A stretch of DNA of 41,822 nucleotides. Origin: Syntrophus sp964555065. Lineage in GTDB: Bacteria > Desulfobacterota > Syntrophia > Syntrophales > Syntrophaceae. This document shows positions 23,461 to 32,610 of this stretch, in pieces (positions within the stretch are counted from its first letter, which is position 1; each line of letters opens with the position of its first letter). The notes under the pieces were generated by a model. It did no database searches. It was not told the DNA's origin and saw only the letters and a list, made by a program, of their open reading frames with translations. The stretch spans positions 1 through 41,822 of the forward strand of contig CAZKRB010000023.1 of NCBI GenBank assembly GCA_964555065.1, written 5' to 3'. The position numbers and the translations under genes were made by a program.

Positions 23461-23784
23461 TCAGTCCCTCAGTTTGATTCTTTTCATCAGGAAATAGAGG
23501 CGCGGCTCGATGACCCCCATCTCGTAAAGGTCATCCCACAGCCGCTCCATCAGGAATGGATCCACTCCCTGGAAGATGTTCCCCGGAACGGCCATATTGG
23601 AAGCCAGAATGTTCAGCCCTTTGGGGGTGATGAAATAGTTCTCCCCGATCCGGAGAAACTCCCCCGTAGACTCTTCATCCACTCTCAGCAATTTTTCGAT
23701 GATGGCGTCAACCACACCGGCATCCACTTTCAGATATTCAGCGGCCAGATGCCGGCTGGTGCTCAAGAATCCTTCGCGTTTCAT
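23461..23784 (-). CDS. Conserved-looking hypothetical protein
   Basis: A protein of 107 residues that I do not recognise. It is predicted soluble, mostly helical and charged (FLSTSRHLAAEYLKV, DAIIEKLLRVDEEST, a KRIKLRD tail), with no cysteine motif or signal peptide. GAGGAAC lies upstream of the ATG at 23784. It follows the unknown membrane-protein gene on the same strand by 97 nt. The middle (LRIGENYFITPKGLNIL) has the feel of a small winged-helix wing, but this is not secure. Confidence 0.55.
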   Translation of the reverse strand: MKREGFLSTSRHLAAEYLKVDAGVVDAIIEKLLRVDEESTGEFLRIGENYFITPKGLNILASNMAVPGNIFQGVDPFLMERLWDDLYEMGVIEPRLYFLMKRIKLRD

Positions 23785-23881
23785 TTGTTGTTCCTCTATG
23801 ATGGCCAGAGGCGGGATGACCGCACGATCATCACGAGGCCTGATGGCCGGCTATTCCCGGCACTCGCGGGTCACGGTTCTC

Positions 23882-24619
23882 CTAACCCTCCATGCCTTCC
23901 CTTGTGCGGCGATACATCAGCACGACGGCGCAACCGATGAGCAATTCCCCGAGCAGGAACAGCTCCCAATGGTAGGATGTGGGCCTATAGGCGGCAATCC
24001 CTTCGAGGATCTGCCCGGCGACTCCGGGCGCTTTCGCCTTCATGAGACTCCATTCACGGATCAGGATCTTCGAATAATCCCCGACAAAAGAACCTAGAAT
24101 CAGCAGAACACCCGAAAAAATCAGGCTCCATTCCCGCGCTTTCAGCTTTACCGCATAACCTTTTCCCTGCAGATAAAGAATCGTTGCGCCGAGGAGGATC
24201 ATGGTGCAGGAGGCGATGACCGGGGCGAGGACCGGTCCGATCCACGGAACGGGAATCAGGAACAGCACATCCCAGGTTAGCAGGGAAGGGGGCCAGTCCA
24301 ATAGGATTTTCAGCCAGACATAATAAAAAATGTCCCAGACTGCAAATGTATAGAGAAAGTAGGCAAACCTCTGGAGATGATTTCTGCCGGCCAGAATCCC
24401 GACGGCGGCGAGCATGACGAGGGTGGATGCTTCCCTCAGCCATTCCAGGGTCAGCATCTGGGGCGGAAGCAGGTTTAAAGGAAACTCAAACAATCTGGGG
24501 TAATAGATCTGCCGGAGGTAAACAACGACGATGGCTTCCAGCGCCCCCATGGCGATCCCGAAGAGGCCGAGGACGAGAGAATGCCCGGTGAGCGATGCCG
24601 ATGCTCCGTTCGTGTTCAT
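23882..24619 (-). CDS. Hypothetical polytopic membrane protein
   Basis: A protein of 245 residues with about six to seven hydrophobic segments, for example LVLGLFGIAMGALEAIVVVY (15-34), STLVMLAAVGILAG, a Trp/Tyr-rich pair AVWDIFYYVWLKILLDWP, and LFLLGELLIGCAVVLMY near the C-terminus. No family is assigned. The ATG at 24619 is chosen because the ribosome-site-like GAGGTGAA precedes it. The longer upstream frame overlaps aat and has no hydrophobic character. It follows aat by 34 nt and may belong to the clpA-aat transcript. Confidence 0.65.
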   Translation of the reverse strand: MNTNGASASLTGHSLVLGLFGIAMGALEAIVVVYLRQIYYPRLFEFPLNLLPPQMLTLEWLREASTLVMLAAVGILAGRNHLQRFAYFLYTFAVWDIFYYVWLKILLDWPPSLLTWDVLFLIPVPWIGPVLAPVIASCTMILLGATILYLQGKGYAVKLKAREWSLIFSGVLLILGSFVGDYSKILIREWSLMKAKAPGVAGQILEGIAAYRPTSYHWELFLLGELLIGCAVVLMYRRTREGMEG

Positions 24620-24653
24620 CTGTTCACCTCGGTCCTTTTCCCCACACGGGATT

Positions 24654-25367
24654 TCATGGCCCGGCAGGGATGCCGGCAAACTCCGGGCGGGTTCCCCAAT
24701 CCCCCCGCAGGGTACGCCTGAAAAGCGCTTTTCGAACCAGGTCCGTAAAGGCTTCCCGGGCGACGAAGCGGGCTCCCATAAGGGCAAGATGGGGAGTATA
24801 AACCTGGCAGTCAATGAGGGTAAACCGAAGCGCCCGGAGGAGATAAGCCAGCCGGATCAGGGCGGCCTTGGACGCGTTGCTTTCGTAGGAAAACATGGAC
24901 TCGCCGAAAAAGCAGCCGCCCAGGGAGACTCCGTAGAGTCCGCCAATCAGCGCTGAATTCCGCCATACCTCGACGGAATGGGCATACCCCAGTTCATGGA
25001 GGATGATATACGCTTCCTGCATTTCTTCCGTAATCCAGGTCCCGTCTTGATCCGGCCGGCCGACCCGCCGGCAGGCCGAAATTACGGCCTCAAAATCCCG
25101 GTCCAGGGAAATTCGGAACCGGTTCTGCTTAAGAAGCTGCCTCATGCTGCGTGAAACCAGAATATCCCTGGGAAAGAGGATGAAGCGAGGCTGGGGAGCC
25201 CACCAGAGGATGGGCTCCCCAGGGGAATACCAGGGGAAAATTCCCTGCCGATACGCCTCCAGCAGCCGATAGGGCGACAAATCGCCGCCCAACGCCAGCA
25301 GGCCGTTTTCCATCGCCAGAGAAACGGGAGGAAAAAGGATCGGTTTACCGAGCCGGAAGATCGGCAT
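24654..25367 (-). CDS. aat: Leucyl/phenylalanyl-tRNA--protein transferase
   Basis: Transfers Leu or Phe to N-terminal Arg or Lys of proteins, creating N-degrons for ClpS-ClpAP. The protein has 237 residues and carries family motifs FPPVSLAMENGLLALGGDLSP, YRQGIFPWYSPGEPILWWAP, HSVEVW and GGLYGVSLGGCFFGESMFS. The ATG at 25367 overlaps the clpA 3' end by 23 nt. Having clpS, clpA and aat side by side puts the whole bacterial N-end rule pathway in one operon-like block. Confidence 0.95.
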   Translation of the reverse strand: MPIFRLGKPILFPPVSLAMENGLLALGGDLSPYRLLEAYRQGIFPWYSPGEPILWWAPQPRFILFPRDILVSRSMRQLLKQNRFRISLDRDFEAVISACRRVGRPDQDGTWITEEMQEAYIILHELGYAHSVEVWRNSALIGGLYGVSLGGCFFGESMFSYESNASKAALIRLAYLLRALRFTLIDCQVYTPHLALMGARFVAREAFTDLVRKALFRRTLRGDWGTRPEFAGIPAGP

Positions 25368-27651
25368 GCCCCTTCTGTTCGAGCTGCTCCTCCAGCACCT
25401 TGATGACGACCTCCTCGCCGTCCAGGTCCGCATAGGCCTTGCCGCCGTGCTGCAAACCGCCGAAGAGGACTTCATCCACAAAGAAGCGCTTGATCTTGTC
25501 CTGAACCAGTCGGGCGATTTCCCGGGCTCCGTATTCCGGCGAATAACCCGTCCGGGCAAGCCATTCGAGACAGGCCTCCGAAACCTCCAGTTCCACGCCT
25601 TTTTCCTCGAGCTGCCGGTTGAAATCGCGGATCGCCTTTTTCACGATCATCAGCACCACGTCATGGGTCAGCGCATTGAAATTGACCACCGCATCCAGGC
25701 GATTCCGGAACTCCGGCGAGAAGATGCGCTCCACAGCCACAAAGACCGCATCCCCGTTGATCTCCTGTCCTCCGAAGCCGATGGACTTCCTTCCGATTTC
25801 CCGCGCCCCGGCGTTGGAGGTCATCAGGATGATCACGTTGCGGAAATCGGCCTTCTTCCCCGCATTGTCCGTCAGCGTCGCATAATCCATGATCTGGAGC
25901 AAGGTGCTGAAAATGTCGCCATGGGCTTTTTCAATCTCATCGAAGAGCAGCACGGCATGAGGTGATTTCCGGATGTCCTCGGTGAGCAGCCCCCCTTCCT
26001 CGTAGCCCACGTAGCCCGGAGGGGCGCCGATCAGCTTGGCCACGGTATGCTTCTCCTGATATTCGCTCATATCGTAACGATGGAGCGGGATGCCCAGTGC
26101 AGCCGCGAGCTGGCGCGCCAGTTCCGTCTTTCCCACCCCCGTGGGACCCACGAGCAGGAAGGAGCCGACGGGTTTGTCCGGTTCGCGGAAGCCGGCCCGG
26201 GACCGCTTGATCGCTTCCACCAACTGTTCGATGGCCGCCTCCTGACCGAAGATCGTGCTTTTGAGCTCCGCTTCCAGATCCCTCAATTTCTCGATCTCCG
26301 AGGAGGATACATTCTTTTCCGGAATCCGGGCGATCCTGGCAACGATCCGCTCCACATCGTGCTGATCCACCACGTGGCGGATGTAGTCGGTGGTATTCCG
26401 CATATTGGCCATGGCCCCCGCTTCGTCAATGACATCGATGGCCTTGTCCGGCAGCTTCCGGTCGTTGATGAACTTCCCGGACAACTCGGCCGCCGCTCTC
26501 AGGGCCGCTTCGGTATAATAGACGTGATGATAGTCTTCATATTTATCCTTCAGCCCTTTGAGGATCTGGAACGTCTGCTCCACCGTCGGCTCGGGAACTT
26601 CGATCTTCTGGAACCTTCGGGACAGGGCGCCGTCCTTTTCGAAATACTTCCGGTACTCGTCATAAGTCGTACATCCGATGCAGCGGAGCTTGCCGGTCAC
26701 CAGCGCCGGCTTGAGGATGTTGGAAGCATCCATGGAACCGCCGGACACCGCCCCCGCACCCACGATGTTGTGAATCTCATCGATGAAGAGGATGACGTTG
26801 TCCTGCTTGTTCAGTTCGGCCAGCACCCGCTTCATGCGCTCTTCAAAGTCGCCGCGAAACCGCGTCCCTGCCAGCAGCGCCCCCATATCCAGGGAGTAGA
26901 TCCGGCAGTTTTTCAATCTTCTCGGAACCTTGCCGCTCACGACCAGCTGGGCGAGCCCCTCGGTGAGGGCCGTTTTCCCGACGCCGGGTTCCCCCACATG
27001 AACGGGATTATTTTTCAATCGGCGACAGAGGACCTGGATGGTCCGCTCCAGGATATCCTCCCGGCCGATCAGGGGATCCAGTTCACCCGCCATGGCCTTG
27101 GCCGTCAGATCCAGGGTGAAGGCCTTGAGAACCTCGCTTTTTGCATTCTCCTGGTCCGGCTGGGGCCGCTCGGAATCCATCTTCGGCTCCTCCCGCTCCG
27201 GTTTCTCTCCGATGCCCTTTCCCGGCATGGCCGGAATGCCATGGGAGATGTAGTTCAAAAGGACGATCCGGGTAATCCCTTCCTGCGTCATGAAGTAGGC
27301 GGCAAAGGACTCTTTTTCCTCCAGGATGGAAACCAGAACATCTCCCAGATCCAGCACCTCTTTCTGCGACGACGAGTTGTGCCAGACGGCCCGCTCCAGG
27401 ACGCTCTGAAACCCCAGAGACTGCATCGCATCCGAATCATTCAATCGGGCGTGAGAATCATGGAGATGGTGCTCCAGGGTTTTCCTTAAACGCTCCAGGT
27501 TTCCCCCGCACCGGTCGATAATCTGCCGCCCCTCCTCAAAGAATAGAGCGGCATAAAGCAGATGCTCCGGCGTGATGAATTCATGGCGCCTCGATTTTGC
27601 CTCGGCATAGGCCGCCATGATGATTTGATTTAAATTTTCGCTGATCCTCAT
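25345..27651 (-). CDS. clpA: ATP-dependent Clp protease ATP-binding subunit ClpA
   Basis: A double-AAA+ unfoldase of 768 residues that feeds substrates to ClpP. The N-domain (about 1-145) is followed by D1 with Walker A VGEPGVGKTA and Walker B VILFIDEIHNIVGAGA, then D2 with Walker A VGPTGVGKTE and Walker B VLLFDEIEKAH. The pore loops include GAPPGYVGYEEGG. Length matches E. coli ClpA (758). D1 has VHVGEPGVGKT where LLVGEAGVGKT is usual, a minor difference. clpP is not in the window. clpS lies upstream and aat downstream. Confidence 0.96.
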   Translation of the reverse strand: MRISENLNQIIMAAYAEAKSRRHEFITPEHLLYAALFFEEGRQIIDRCGGNLERLRKTLEHHLHDSHARLNDSDAMQSLGFQSVLERAVWHNSSSQKEVLDLGDVLVSILEEKESFAAYFMTQEGITRIVLLNYISHGIPAMPGKGIGEKPEREEPKMDSERPQPDQENAKSEVLKAFTLDLTAKAMAGELDPLIGREDILERTIQVLCRRLKNNPVHVGEPGVGKTALTEGLAQLVVSGKVPRRLKNCRIYSLDMGALLAGTRFRGDFEERMKRVLAELNKQDNVILFIDEIHNIVGAGAVSGGSMDASNILKPALVTGKLRCIGCTTYDEYRKYFEKDGALSRRFQKIEVPEPTVEQTFQILKGLKDKYEDYHHVYYTEAALRAAAELSGKFINDRKLPDKAIDVIDEAGAMANMRNTTDYIRHVVDQHDVERIVARIARIPEKNVSSSEIEKLRDLEAELKSTIFGQEAAIEQLVEAIKRSRAGFREPDKPVGSFLLVGPTGVGKTELARQLAAALGIPLHRYDMSEYQEKHTVAKLIGAPPGYVGYEEGGLLTEDIRKSPHAVLLFDEIEKAHGDIFSTLLQIMDYATLTDNAGKKADFRNVIILMTSNAGAREIGRKSIGFGGQEINGDAVFVAVERIFSPEFRNRLDAVVNFNALTHDVVLMIVKKAIRDFNRQLEEKGVELEVSEACLEWLARTGYSPEYGAREIARLVQDKIKRFFVDEVLFGGLQHGGKAYADLDGEEVVIKVLEEQLEQKGHADLPAR

Positions 27652-27668
27652 AATTTTTCCCTCTTGGT

Positions 27669-27696
27669 TCTATAGACTTCTTGATGGCCGGGTCAA
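27669..27696 (-). promoter_or_regulatory. Promoter candidate for clpA
   Basis: On the minus strand TTGACC (27696-27691), a 16-nt spacer and TATAGA (27674-27669) lie 18 nt before the clpA ATG. It sits between clpS and clpA, suggesting that clpA can be expressed apart from clpS. Confidence 0.5.
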
Positions 27697-27747
27697 CTGT
27701 TCTCCGCCGCAACGGAAGACAGGAATCTTCCCGGCTCTTCTCCTGGT

Positions 27748-28071
27748 TCAGACCTCTTCCATGCTGCACCGCAAAGGATATTCCCGCTGTCTGGCCATAA
27801 AATGAACCCGGGCAATTTTCGTCGACGCAACGTCATAGGTGTAGACTCCGCAAACACCGTGCCCCTTCGTGTGTACATTCAGCATGATCCTGGTTGCCTC
27901 GGGCGCGGGTTTGTGAAACACGGCCATCAGAACCAGCACGACAAAATCCATGGTCGTATAGTGATCATTGTGCAGAATCACCCGATACATCCTGGGTTCC
28001 AGGACGCTGCTTTCCTCCTCGACGTTCAGCTCTTGATCATAGCTTCCTGTAAAATCCGGCCCTTCGTGCAT
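27748..28071 (-). CDS. clpS: ATP-dependent Clp protease adaptor ClpS
   Basis: A 107-residue adaptor that presents N-degron substrates to ClpA. It shows the conserved core YRVILHNDHYTTMDFVV, the hydrophobic-pocket helix LVLMAVFHKP, and the GHGVCGVYTYDVA and ARQREYPLRCSMEE segments. The ATG at 28071 is preferred, since GGGGAG lies just upstream and the longer frame has no similarity. The unstructured N-terminal tail is about 35 residues. clpA follows 96 nt downstream. Confidence 0.95.
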   Translation of the reverse strand: MHEGPDFTGSYDQELNVEEESSVLEPRMYRVILHNDHYTTMDFVVLVLMAVFHKPAPEATRIMLNVHTKGHGVCGVYTYDVASTKIARVHFMARQREYPLRCSMEEV

Positions 28072-28668
28072 TTTCTCCCCGGCTCTTGATGAAACGGCTT
28101 TCTGACAATGGAATCGTTTGCCTTCCAGTTCCCCGAAGTTGCCGCCGCACCTCCCGCTTTCCGCAGGCCGTGCGGCAGGTTCAATTGCTTCCCTTTTCCG
28201 CCCCGCCCTGCCGCCATCCCCCTCGGACTTCCCTGAGCAGCGACAGAGGCCGTCTCTCAGCCTGCCGCTGAAGGAGCCAACCTTCAACGCTGCCTGAATG
28301 TTCAAAATCGTCAGTGCAGGGGAGGAAGAGGAGTTAGTCGACGCGAGGCAAAGGGCAGCATGCTTGGATGATGGCTGGCTTATTCATTCATCGGGCAATG
28401 AATCCCTGGATCATGACGACCTCCAGGTCCGGAATCCTTTCCGACCTGCCGAGAACGGCGATCAAGCATGCCCTTTCTTCCCGGTGCCGACTGCCCTTTC
28501 CTGAGCAATTCCATACTTTGTGAACATCATAATCCAAAGTTGACGAAATCTCAAATCCTTTCCAAGGCCGCGGAAGTTCTCGTTCGCAGATGTAATCTAA
28601 TCATGCCTGATCTGCCTGGCAATCCCTTCCCGAGATAAATTTAGCGCGATCCCACCGCCTCTTTCACC
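28072..28668. other. Non-coding stretch between clpS and rpsT
   Basis: Nearly 600 nt between divergent genes with no supportable gene. Short open frames here (for example 28298-28504) lack a ribosome site, similarity or coding-like composition. The left end should hold the clpS promoter, but no good match was found. The right end leads into the rpsT promoter. No tRNA or clear structured RNA was recognised. Confidence 0.5.
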
Positions 28669-28695
28669 TTGACATCGGACACGGTTTCCTATAGA
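28669..28695 (+). promoter_or_regulatory. Promoter candidate for rpsT
   Basis: TTGACA (28669-28674) and TATAGA (28690-28695) are separated by 15 nt, shorter than ideal, about 45 nt upstream of the rpsT start. The perfect -35 and the position before a ribosomal protein gene support it. Confidence 0.45.
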
Positions 28696-28738
28696 AGGCT
28701 AAATTTACTGATTTCACCCTTCAGAAGGAGGAATATTC

Positions 28739-29008
28739 TTGGCATCGCATAAATCCGCGGAAAAGAGAAGCAGGCAGAACGAACAACGCCATCAGAGAAA
28801 TGTCTCCACCAGATCGAAAGTCAAAACGTACATCAAATCGGTGGTTGCGGCTGTTGAGGCAAAGGACAAGGAGGGAGCGCTAAACGCTTTGAAGCTGGCA
28901 ATCCCCGTCATCGCCAAGGCCGGCGCCAAGGGCGTCTATCATCAGAAGACCGCTTCCCGGCAGATCTCGAGGCTGACCCGCAGGGTCAATGCCCAGGCCG
29001 GGGAGTAA
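28739..29008 (+). CDS. rpsT: Small ribosomal subunit protein bS20
   Basis: A 89-residue basic protein that binds 16S rRNA. It begins ASHKSAEKRSRQNEQRHQRN and has the usual AKAGAKGVYHQKTASRQISRL core. The start codon is TTG at 28739, with AAGGAGG 7 nt upstream. The residue after it (Ala-Ser-His-Lys) is the usual family start, and there is no alternative ATG. E. coli rpsT also uses UUG, where it is tied to autogenous translational control. The gene stands alone and converges on lptE. Confidence 0.96.
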   Translation: MASHKSAEKRSRQNEQRHQRNVSTRSKVKTYIKSVVAAVEAKDKEGALNALKLAIPVIAKAGAKGVYHQKTASRQISRLTRRVNAQAGE

Positions 29009-29023
29009 GTTCAGAGCCGGCTT

Positions 29024-29041
29024 CGGAAGGTTAACCTTCCG
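29024..29041. terminator. 18-bp perfect palindrome between rpsT and lptE
   Basis: CGGAAGGTTAACCTTCCG is fully self-complementary and lies 15 nt after the rpsT stop and about 60 nt before the lptE stop. As RNA it could form a 7-bp hairpin with a 4-nt loop on either strand, so it may serve as a bidirectional terminator. No T-run follows on the + strand. Confidence 0.4.
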
Positions 29042-29098
29042 TCAAAGAAAGAAGTGGAAGCCTCCGGATTCGGCAGCGGCGGACGTTGCCGAGCCTCA

Positions 29099-29665
29099 TC
29101 AGAATCCGGAACGGATGAGGCTGTACACCCTTTCCGCGACATCGCCGGCCATTTTCGTGAGGGCGCTTTGCCGCAGAACTTCCGTTGCAGTGAACTGCTG
29201 CCTGCTTACGATCTGATAATCATCGCTGTAGCTGAAGTTCCGGTTCTGCCAGATAATCTTTTTCGATCCCTGCTCCTCAAAGGTGATATCGAGCACAACG
29301 GTGATCGTCTCTTCCGCGGCAAAATCCGCCTGACGATAGGATACCGGTGAGGTGGTCAGGCGTTGAATGCTGCCCCGGAGGATGGCATCCGCTTCGTCGC
29401 GGCTGCCGGCAAGGCGGAAACGACCTCCCCGGAGGATCTGATCGCCGAAAGCATTGCGGAAAAGGCTTTCGAGCCCGGCCTGGCTGGTCCTGTTGACAAA
29501 GGAATCGACAAAGACGCTTTGGATTCGGGGGTCGATGTTGTCTTCCCCGCTCACAAAACGATAGCCGCAACCGAAGCTCATCCCGATGAGGATCAGCCCG
29601 AACAGGAGCCGGCCCAGCAGCCGGCCCAGCCGGCAACGCTTGAAATCGCCCGCCTCTTTCATCAT
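29099..29665 (-). CDS. lptE: LPS-assembly lipoprotein LptE
   Basis: An outer-membrane lipoprotein that plugs LptD during lipopolysaccharide export. The N-terminus is basic, then hydrophobic (GRLLFGLILIGMSFGCGYRF) with a lipobox-like cysteine in SFGC, although Ser at -3 is not ideal. FVDSFVNRTSQAGLES and a final GDVAERVYSLI fit the LptE fold. The start is uncertain: ATG 29665 or 29662, or ATG 29728, which overlaps the leuS stop as ATGA and would suggest coupling. It directly follows leuS, as in many proteobacteria. Confidence 0.85.
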   Translation of the reverse strand: MMKEAGDFKRCRLGRLLGRLLFGLILIGMSFGCGYRFVSGEDNIDPRIQSVFVDSFVNRTSQAGLESLFRNAFGDQILRGGRFRLAGSRDEADAILRGSIQRLTTSPVSYRQADFAAEETITVVLDITFEEQGSKKIIWQNRNFSYSDDYQIVSRQQFTATEVLRQSALTKMAGDVAERVYSLIRSGF

Positions 29666-29724
29666 GATTCTCTTTCCCCCCTCAGCCGGCCCAGCCCCCG
29701 AACCCCGCCCCCGCTTCATCTTCC

Positions 29725-32321
29725 TCATCCCTTCACCACGATATTGACCAGTTTTTTCGGCACGTAGACCTCTTTGACCAGAGTTTTTCCCTCGATGAAC
29801 CGGGACACCTTCTCATCCTTCATCGCCAGGGCCTTGATGTTGGCCTCCTCCTCATCGGGCGACACGGAAATCCGGCTCCGCACTTTCCCGTTTACCTGGA
29901 TGACGATGGTCATTTCATCTTCCGCGGCGACGGCGGGATCGTACACCGGCAGGGGCGTATCCGCCAGGCAGGCGCCTTCGTGCCCCAGCAGCTGCCAGAG
30001 CTCCTCGGTAAGATGGGGAACAATCGGCGCCAGGAGCAGAAGGATCGCTTCGATGGTTTCCCGGATCACGGCCAGGGCTTTCCGGTCCGCCGCCAATGGC
30101 CGGGGCAGGGCATAGAGGGCGTTGACCAGCTCCATGACGGCGCTGATGGCCGTATTGAAATGGAAACGTTCGCCCAGATCTTCCCGCACTTTTTTGATCG
30201 TCTGATGCGTTTTGCGCCGGAGCGTCTTCAGCTCCCCTTCCAGCTCCTCACCGCCGGCAAAGGGGCCAATTCCCTGGAGGTCATCCAGGTAGTCCACAAC
30301 GATGCGCCAGGTCCGGCCGATAAAGCGGAAAGAGCCCTCCACGCCCTGGTCGCTCCACTCCAGGTCCTTCTCCGGCGGCGCGGCAAACAGGCAGAACATC
30401 CGGGCCGTATCCGCTCCGTACTGCCGGACCAGATAATCGGGATCAACCACATTCTTCAGGGATTTCGACATCTTCTCCGTTTTTCCGACCGCGACTGGAG
30501 CCTCGCAATGGACGCACCGCCCCTCACGGACTTCTTCCGGAAACAGGTAGCCGTGTTCCGGGCAGCGGGTCGTTTCCTTGCAGACCATCCCCTGCGTCAA
30601 CAGGTTGGTGAAGGGTTCATCCACCCCAACCAGGCCGAAATCCCGGAGCATCTTGGTGTAAAAGCGGGCATAGAGGAGATGGAGGATGGCATGCTCGATC
30701 CCGCCGATGTATTGATCCACGGGCATCCAGTAATCCACCTGCTGCCGGTTGAGGCCGGGTTTTTCCCCGCAATGGGGGCTGCAGTACCGTTCAAAATACC
30801 AGGAGGATTCCACGAAGGTGTCCATCGTATCGCTCTCGCGGGTCGCCGGACCGCCGCAGTCGGGGCAGGTTGTGTTCAGAAAGGCGGCATGCCGCGCCAG
30901 GGGCGATCCCCCTTCGCCGGTTAATTCGACCTCCCGGGGGAGCACCACGGGAAGATCGGCTTCCGGAACCGGCACCGTGCCGCATTTCGGGCAGTTGATC
31001 ATGGGAATCGGCGCTCCCCAGTAACGCTGGCGGGAGATGCCCCAGTCCCGCAGCCGGTACTGGACGGTCCTCTTCCCCTTCCCCCGGGAAATCAGGTAGT
31101 CGGCAATGGCATCCAGGGCTTTGAGATTCTCCATTCCGTCAAAGGGGCCGGAATTGACCAGGATGCCTTCATCCACATACGCTTCCGTCATCGTCTCCGG
31201 ATCCAGGGTCCGCCCCGGCGGCGAAATGACCACCACCTTGCGGAGATTGAACTTTTCGGCAAACTCGAAGTCCCGCTGATCGTGCGTCGGCACCGCCATG
31301 ACGCACCCCGTGCCGTAATCGGCCAGGACAAAATTGGTGGCGAAAATCGGCATCTCCCAGCCGGTCAGCGGATTGAGGCAGTAGCAGTCGAGGAAGAGCC
31401 CCTGCTTTTCATAGTATTCCGAGGTCCGCATGAGCTTGTCCTGCTTTTTGACTTCTTCCGCAAAGGCCAGCGCATCCTTTTCCACCGGCTTCCCCTTGAC
31501 CAGCTCCATGACGAGGGGATGTTCGGCGGCAATGAGCATGAAGGTGGCGCCGAAGAGGGTATCCTGGCGGGTGGTAAACACCTTGATGTCGCCCCGGCCA
31601 TCGGCCATGGGGAAGGAGACCTCGCAGCCGTAGCTCTTGCCGATCCAGTTCCGCTGCATGGTCAACACCCGCTCCGGCCAGCCCGTCAGCCGGTCGCACC
31701 CTTCCAGGAGTTCGTCGATGTAGGCGGTAATGCGGAAGAACCACTGATCCAGGATTTTTTCCTTCACCTCGGAGCCGCAGCGCCAGCAGANNNNNNNNNN
31801 CCGGCTTCCACCTGCTCGTTGGCCAGGACGGTTTCACATTGGGGACACCAGTTCACACTGGAGGTCTTCTTGTAAGCGAGGCCCTTCTCGTACATCCACA
31901 GGAAGAAAAGCTGCTCCCAGCGGTAATACTCCGGATCGCAGGTCGAGACCTCGCGATCCCAGTCATAGCTGAACCCCATCCGCTTGAGCTGCTGCCTCAT
32001 GTGGGCAATATTGTCATTGGTCCAGAGGGAGGGATGGATGCCCCGTTCAATGGCGGCGTTTTCCGCCGGCATGCCGAAGGAATCCCAGCCCATGGGGTGC
32101 AGGACGTTATACCCTTCCATCCGCTTGTACCGGGCCACCACATCGCCGATCGTGTAGTTCCTCACATGGCCGATATGGATCTTTCCGGAGGGATAGGGAA
32201 ACATCTCCAGCAGGTAGTATTTTTTCCGTGCAGGATCTTCCCTGACCTTGAAGGTCCCCTGTTCTTCCCACGTTCGCTGCCACTTCTCTTCAATTTCCTG
32301 AGGCATGTATTTTCTGTTCAT
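29725..32321 (-). CDS. leuS: Leucyl-tRNA synthetase (interrupted by an assembly gap)
   Basis: A class I synthetase that charges tRNA-Leu. Motifs are YPSGKIHIGHVRNY (HIGH), the zinc-site CWRC, the editing-domain TRQDTLFGATF and GTGCVMAVPTHDQRD, and KTEKMSKSLKNVV (KMSKS). Ten N at 31791-31800 interrupt it, and the frame differs on the two sides (stop-free but shifted). Family spacing between NEQV and CWRC is four residues. Here EAG plus one residue fits if the true gap is 2 nt, giving 862 residues, close to the E. coli length of 860. The ATG at 32321 has GGGAG upstream. lptE follows, overlapping or abutting. Confidence 0.95.
31791..31800. other. Run of 10 N (assembly gap) inside leuS
   Basis: Ten undetermined bases. 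The flanking leuS frames do not match across 10 nt, so the run is a placeholder of arbitrary length rather than a measured gap. Confidence 0.98.
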
Positions 32322-32610
32322 AGGGCGCTCCCTTATTGAAATCGGTAAGTTCTTTAACACACTACGATAAGGCATTCAACACGGAAACCGCGGCGGCGCG
32401 GTCTTTTCTGAAAATCGGCAGGGGTCGATGGGCAGGTCGATACCGGCGGGAAATCTTTTCCGGGAAAGGGCTGCGTTCCCGATCACGGATTCATTTTATG
32501 GATTGGGGCGGTCGGATTGTCTTTTCCCGGGGGAAAAGCTGGAGAGGCTTTTCAAAAAAGCCGCCCGGGGACGGAAGGGAACGGCCCGGCCTCCTCCTTC
32601 GGGGGCCTGG

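Noticed and set aside
26047..27489. A 480-codon open frame on the plus strand
   Set aside because: It is antisense to clpA and has no family features or ribosome site.
28298..28504. 68-codon open frame in the clpS-rpsT gap
   Set aside because: There is no ribosome binding site, no recognisable motif, and composition unlike the neighbouring genes.
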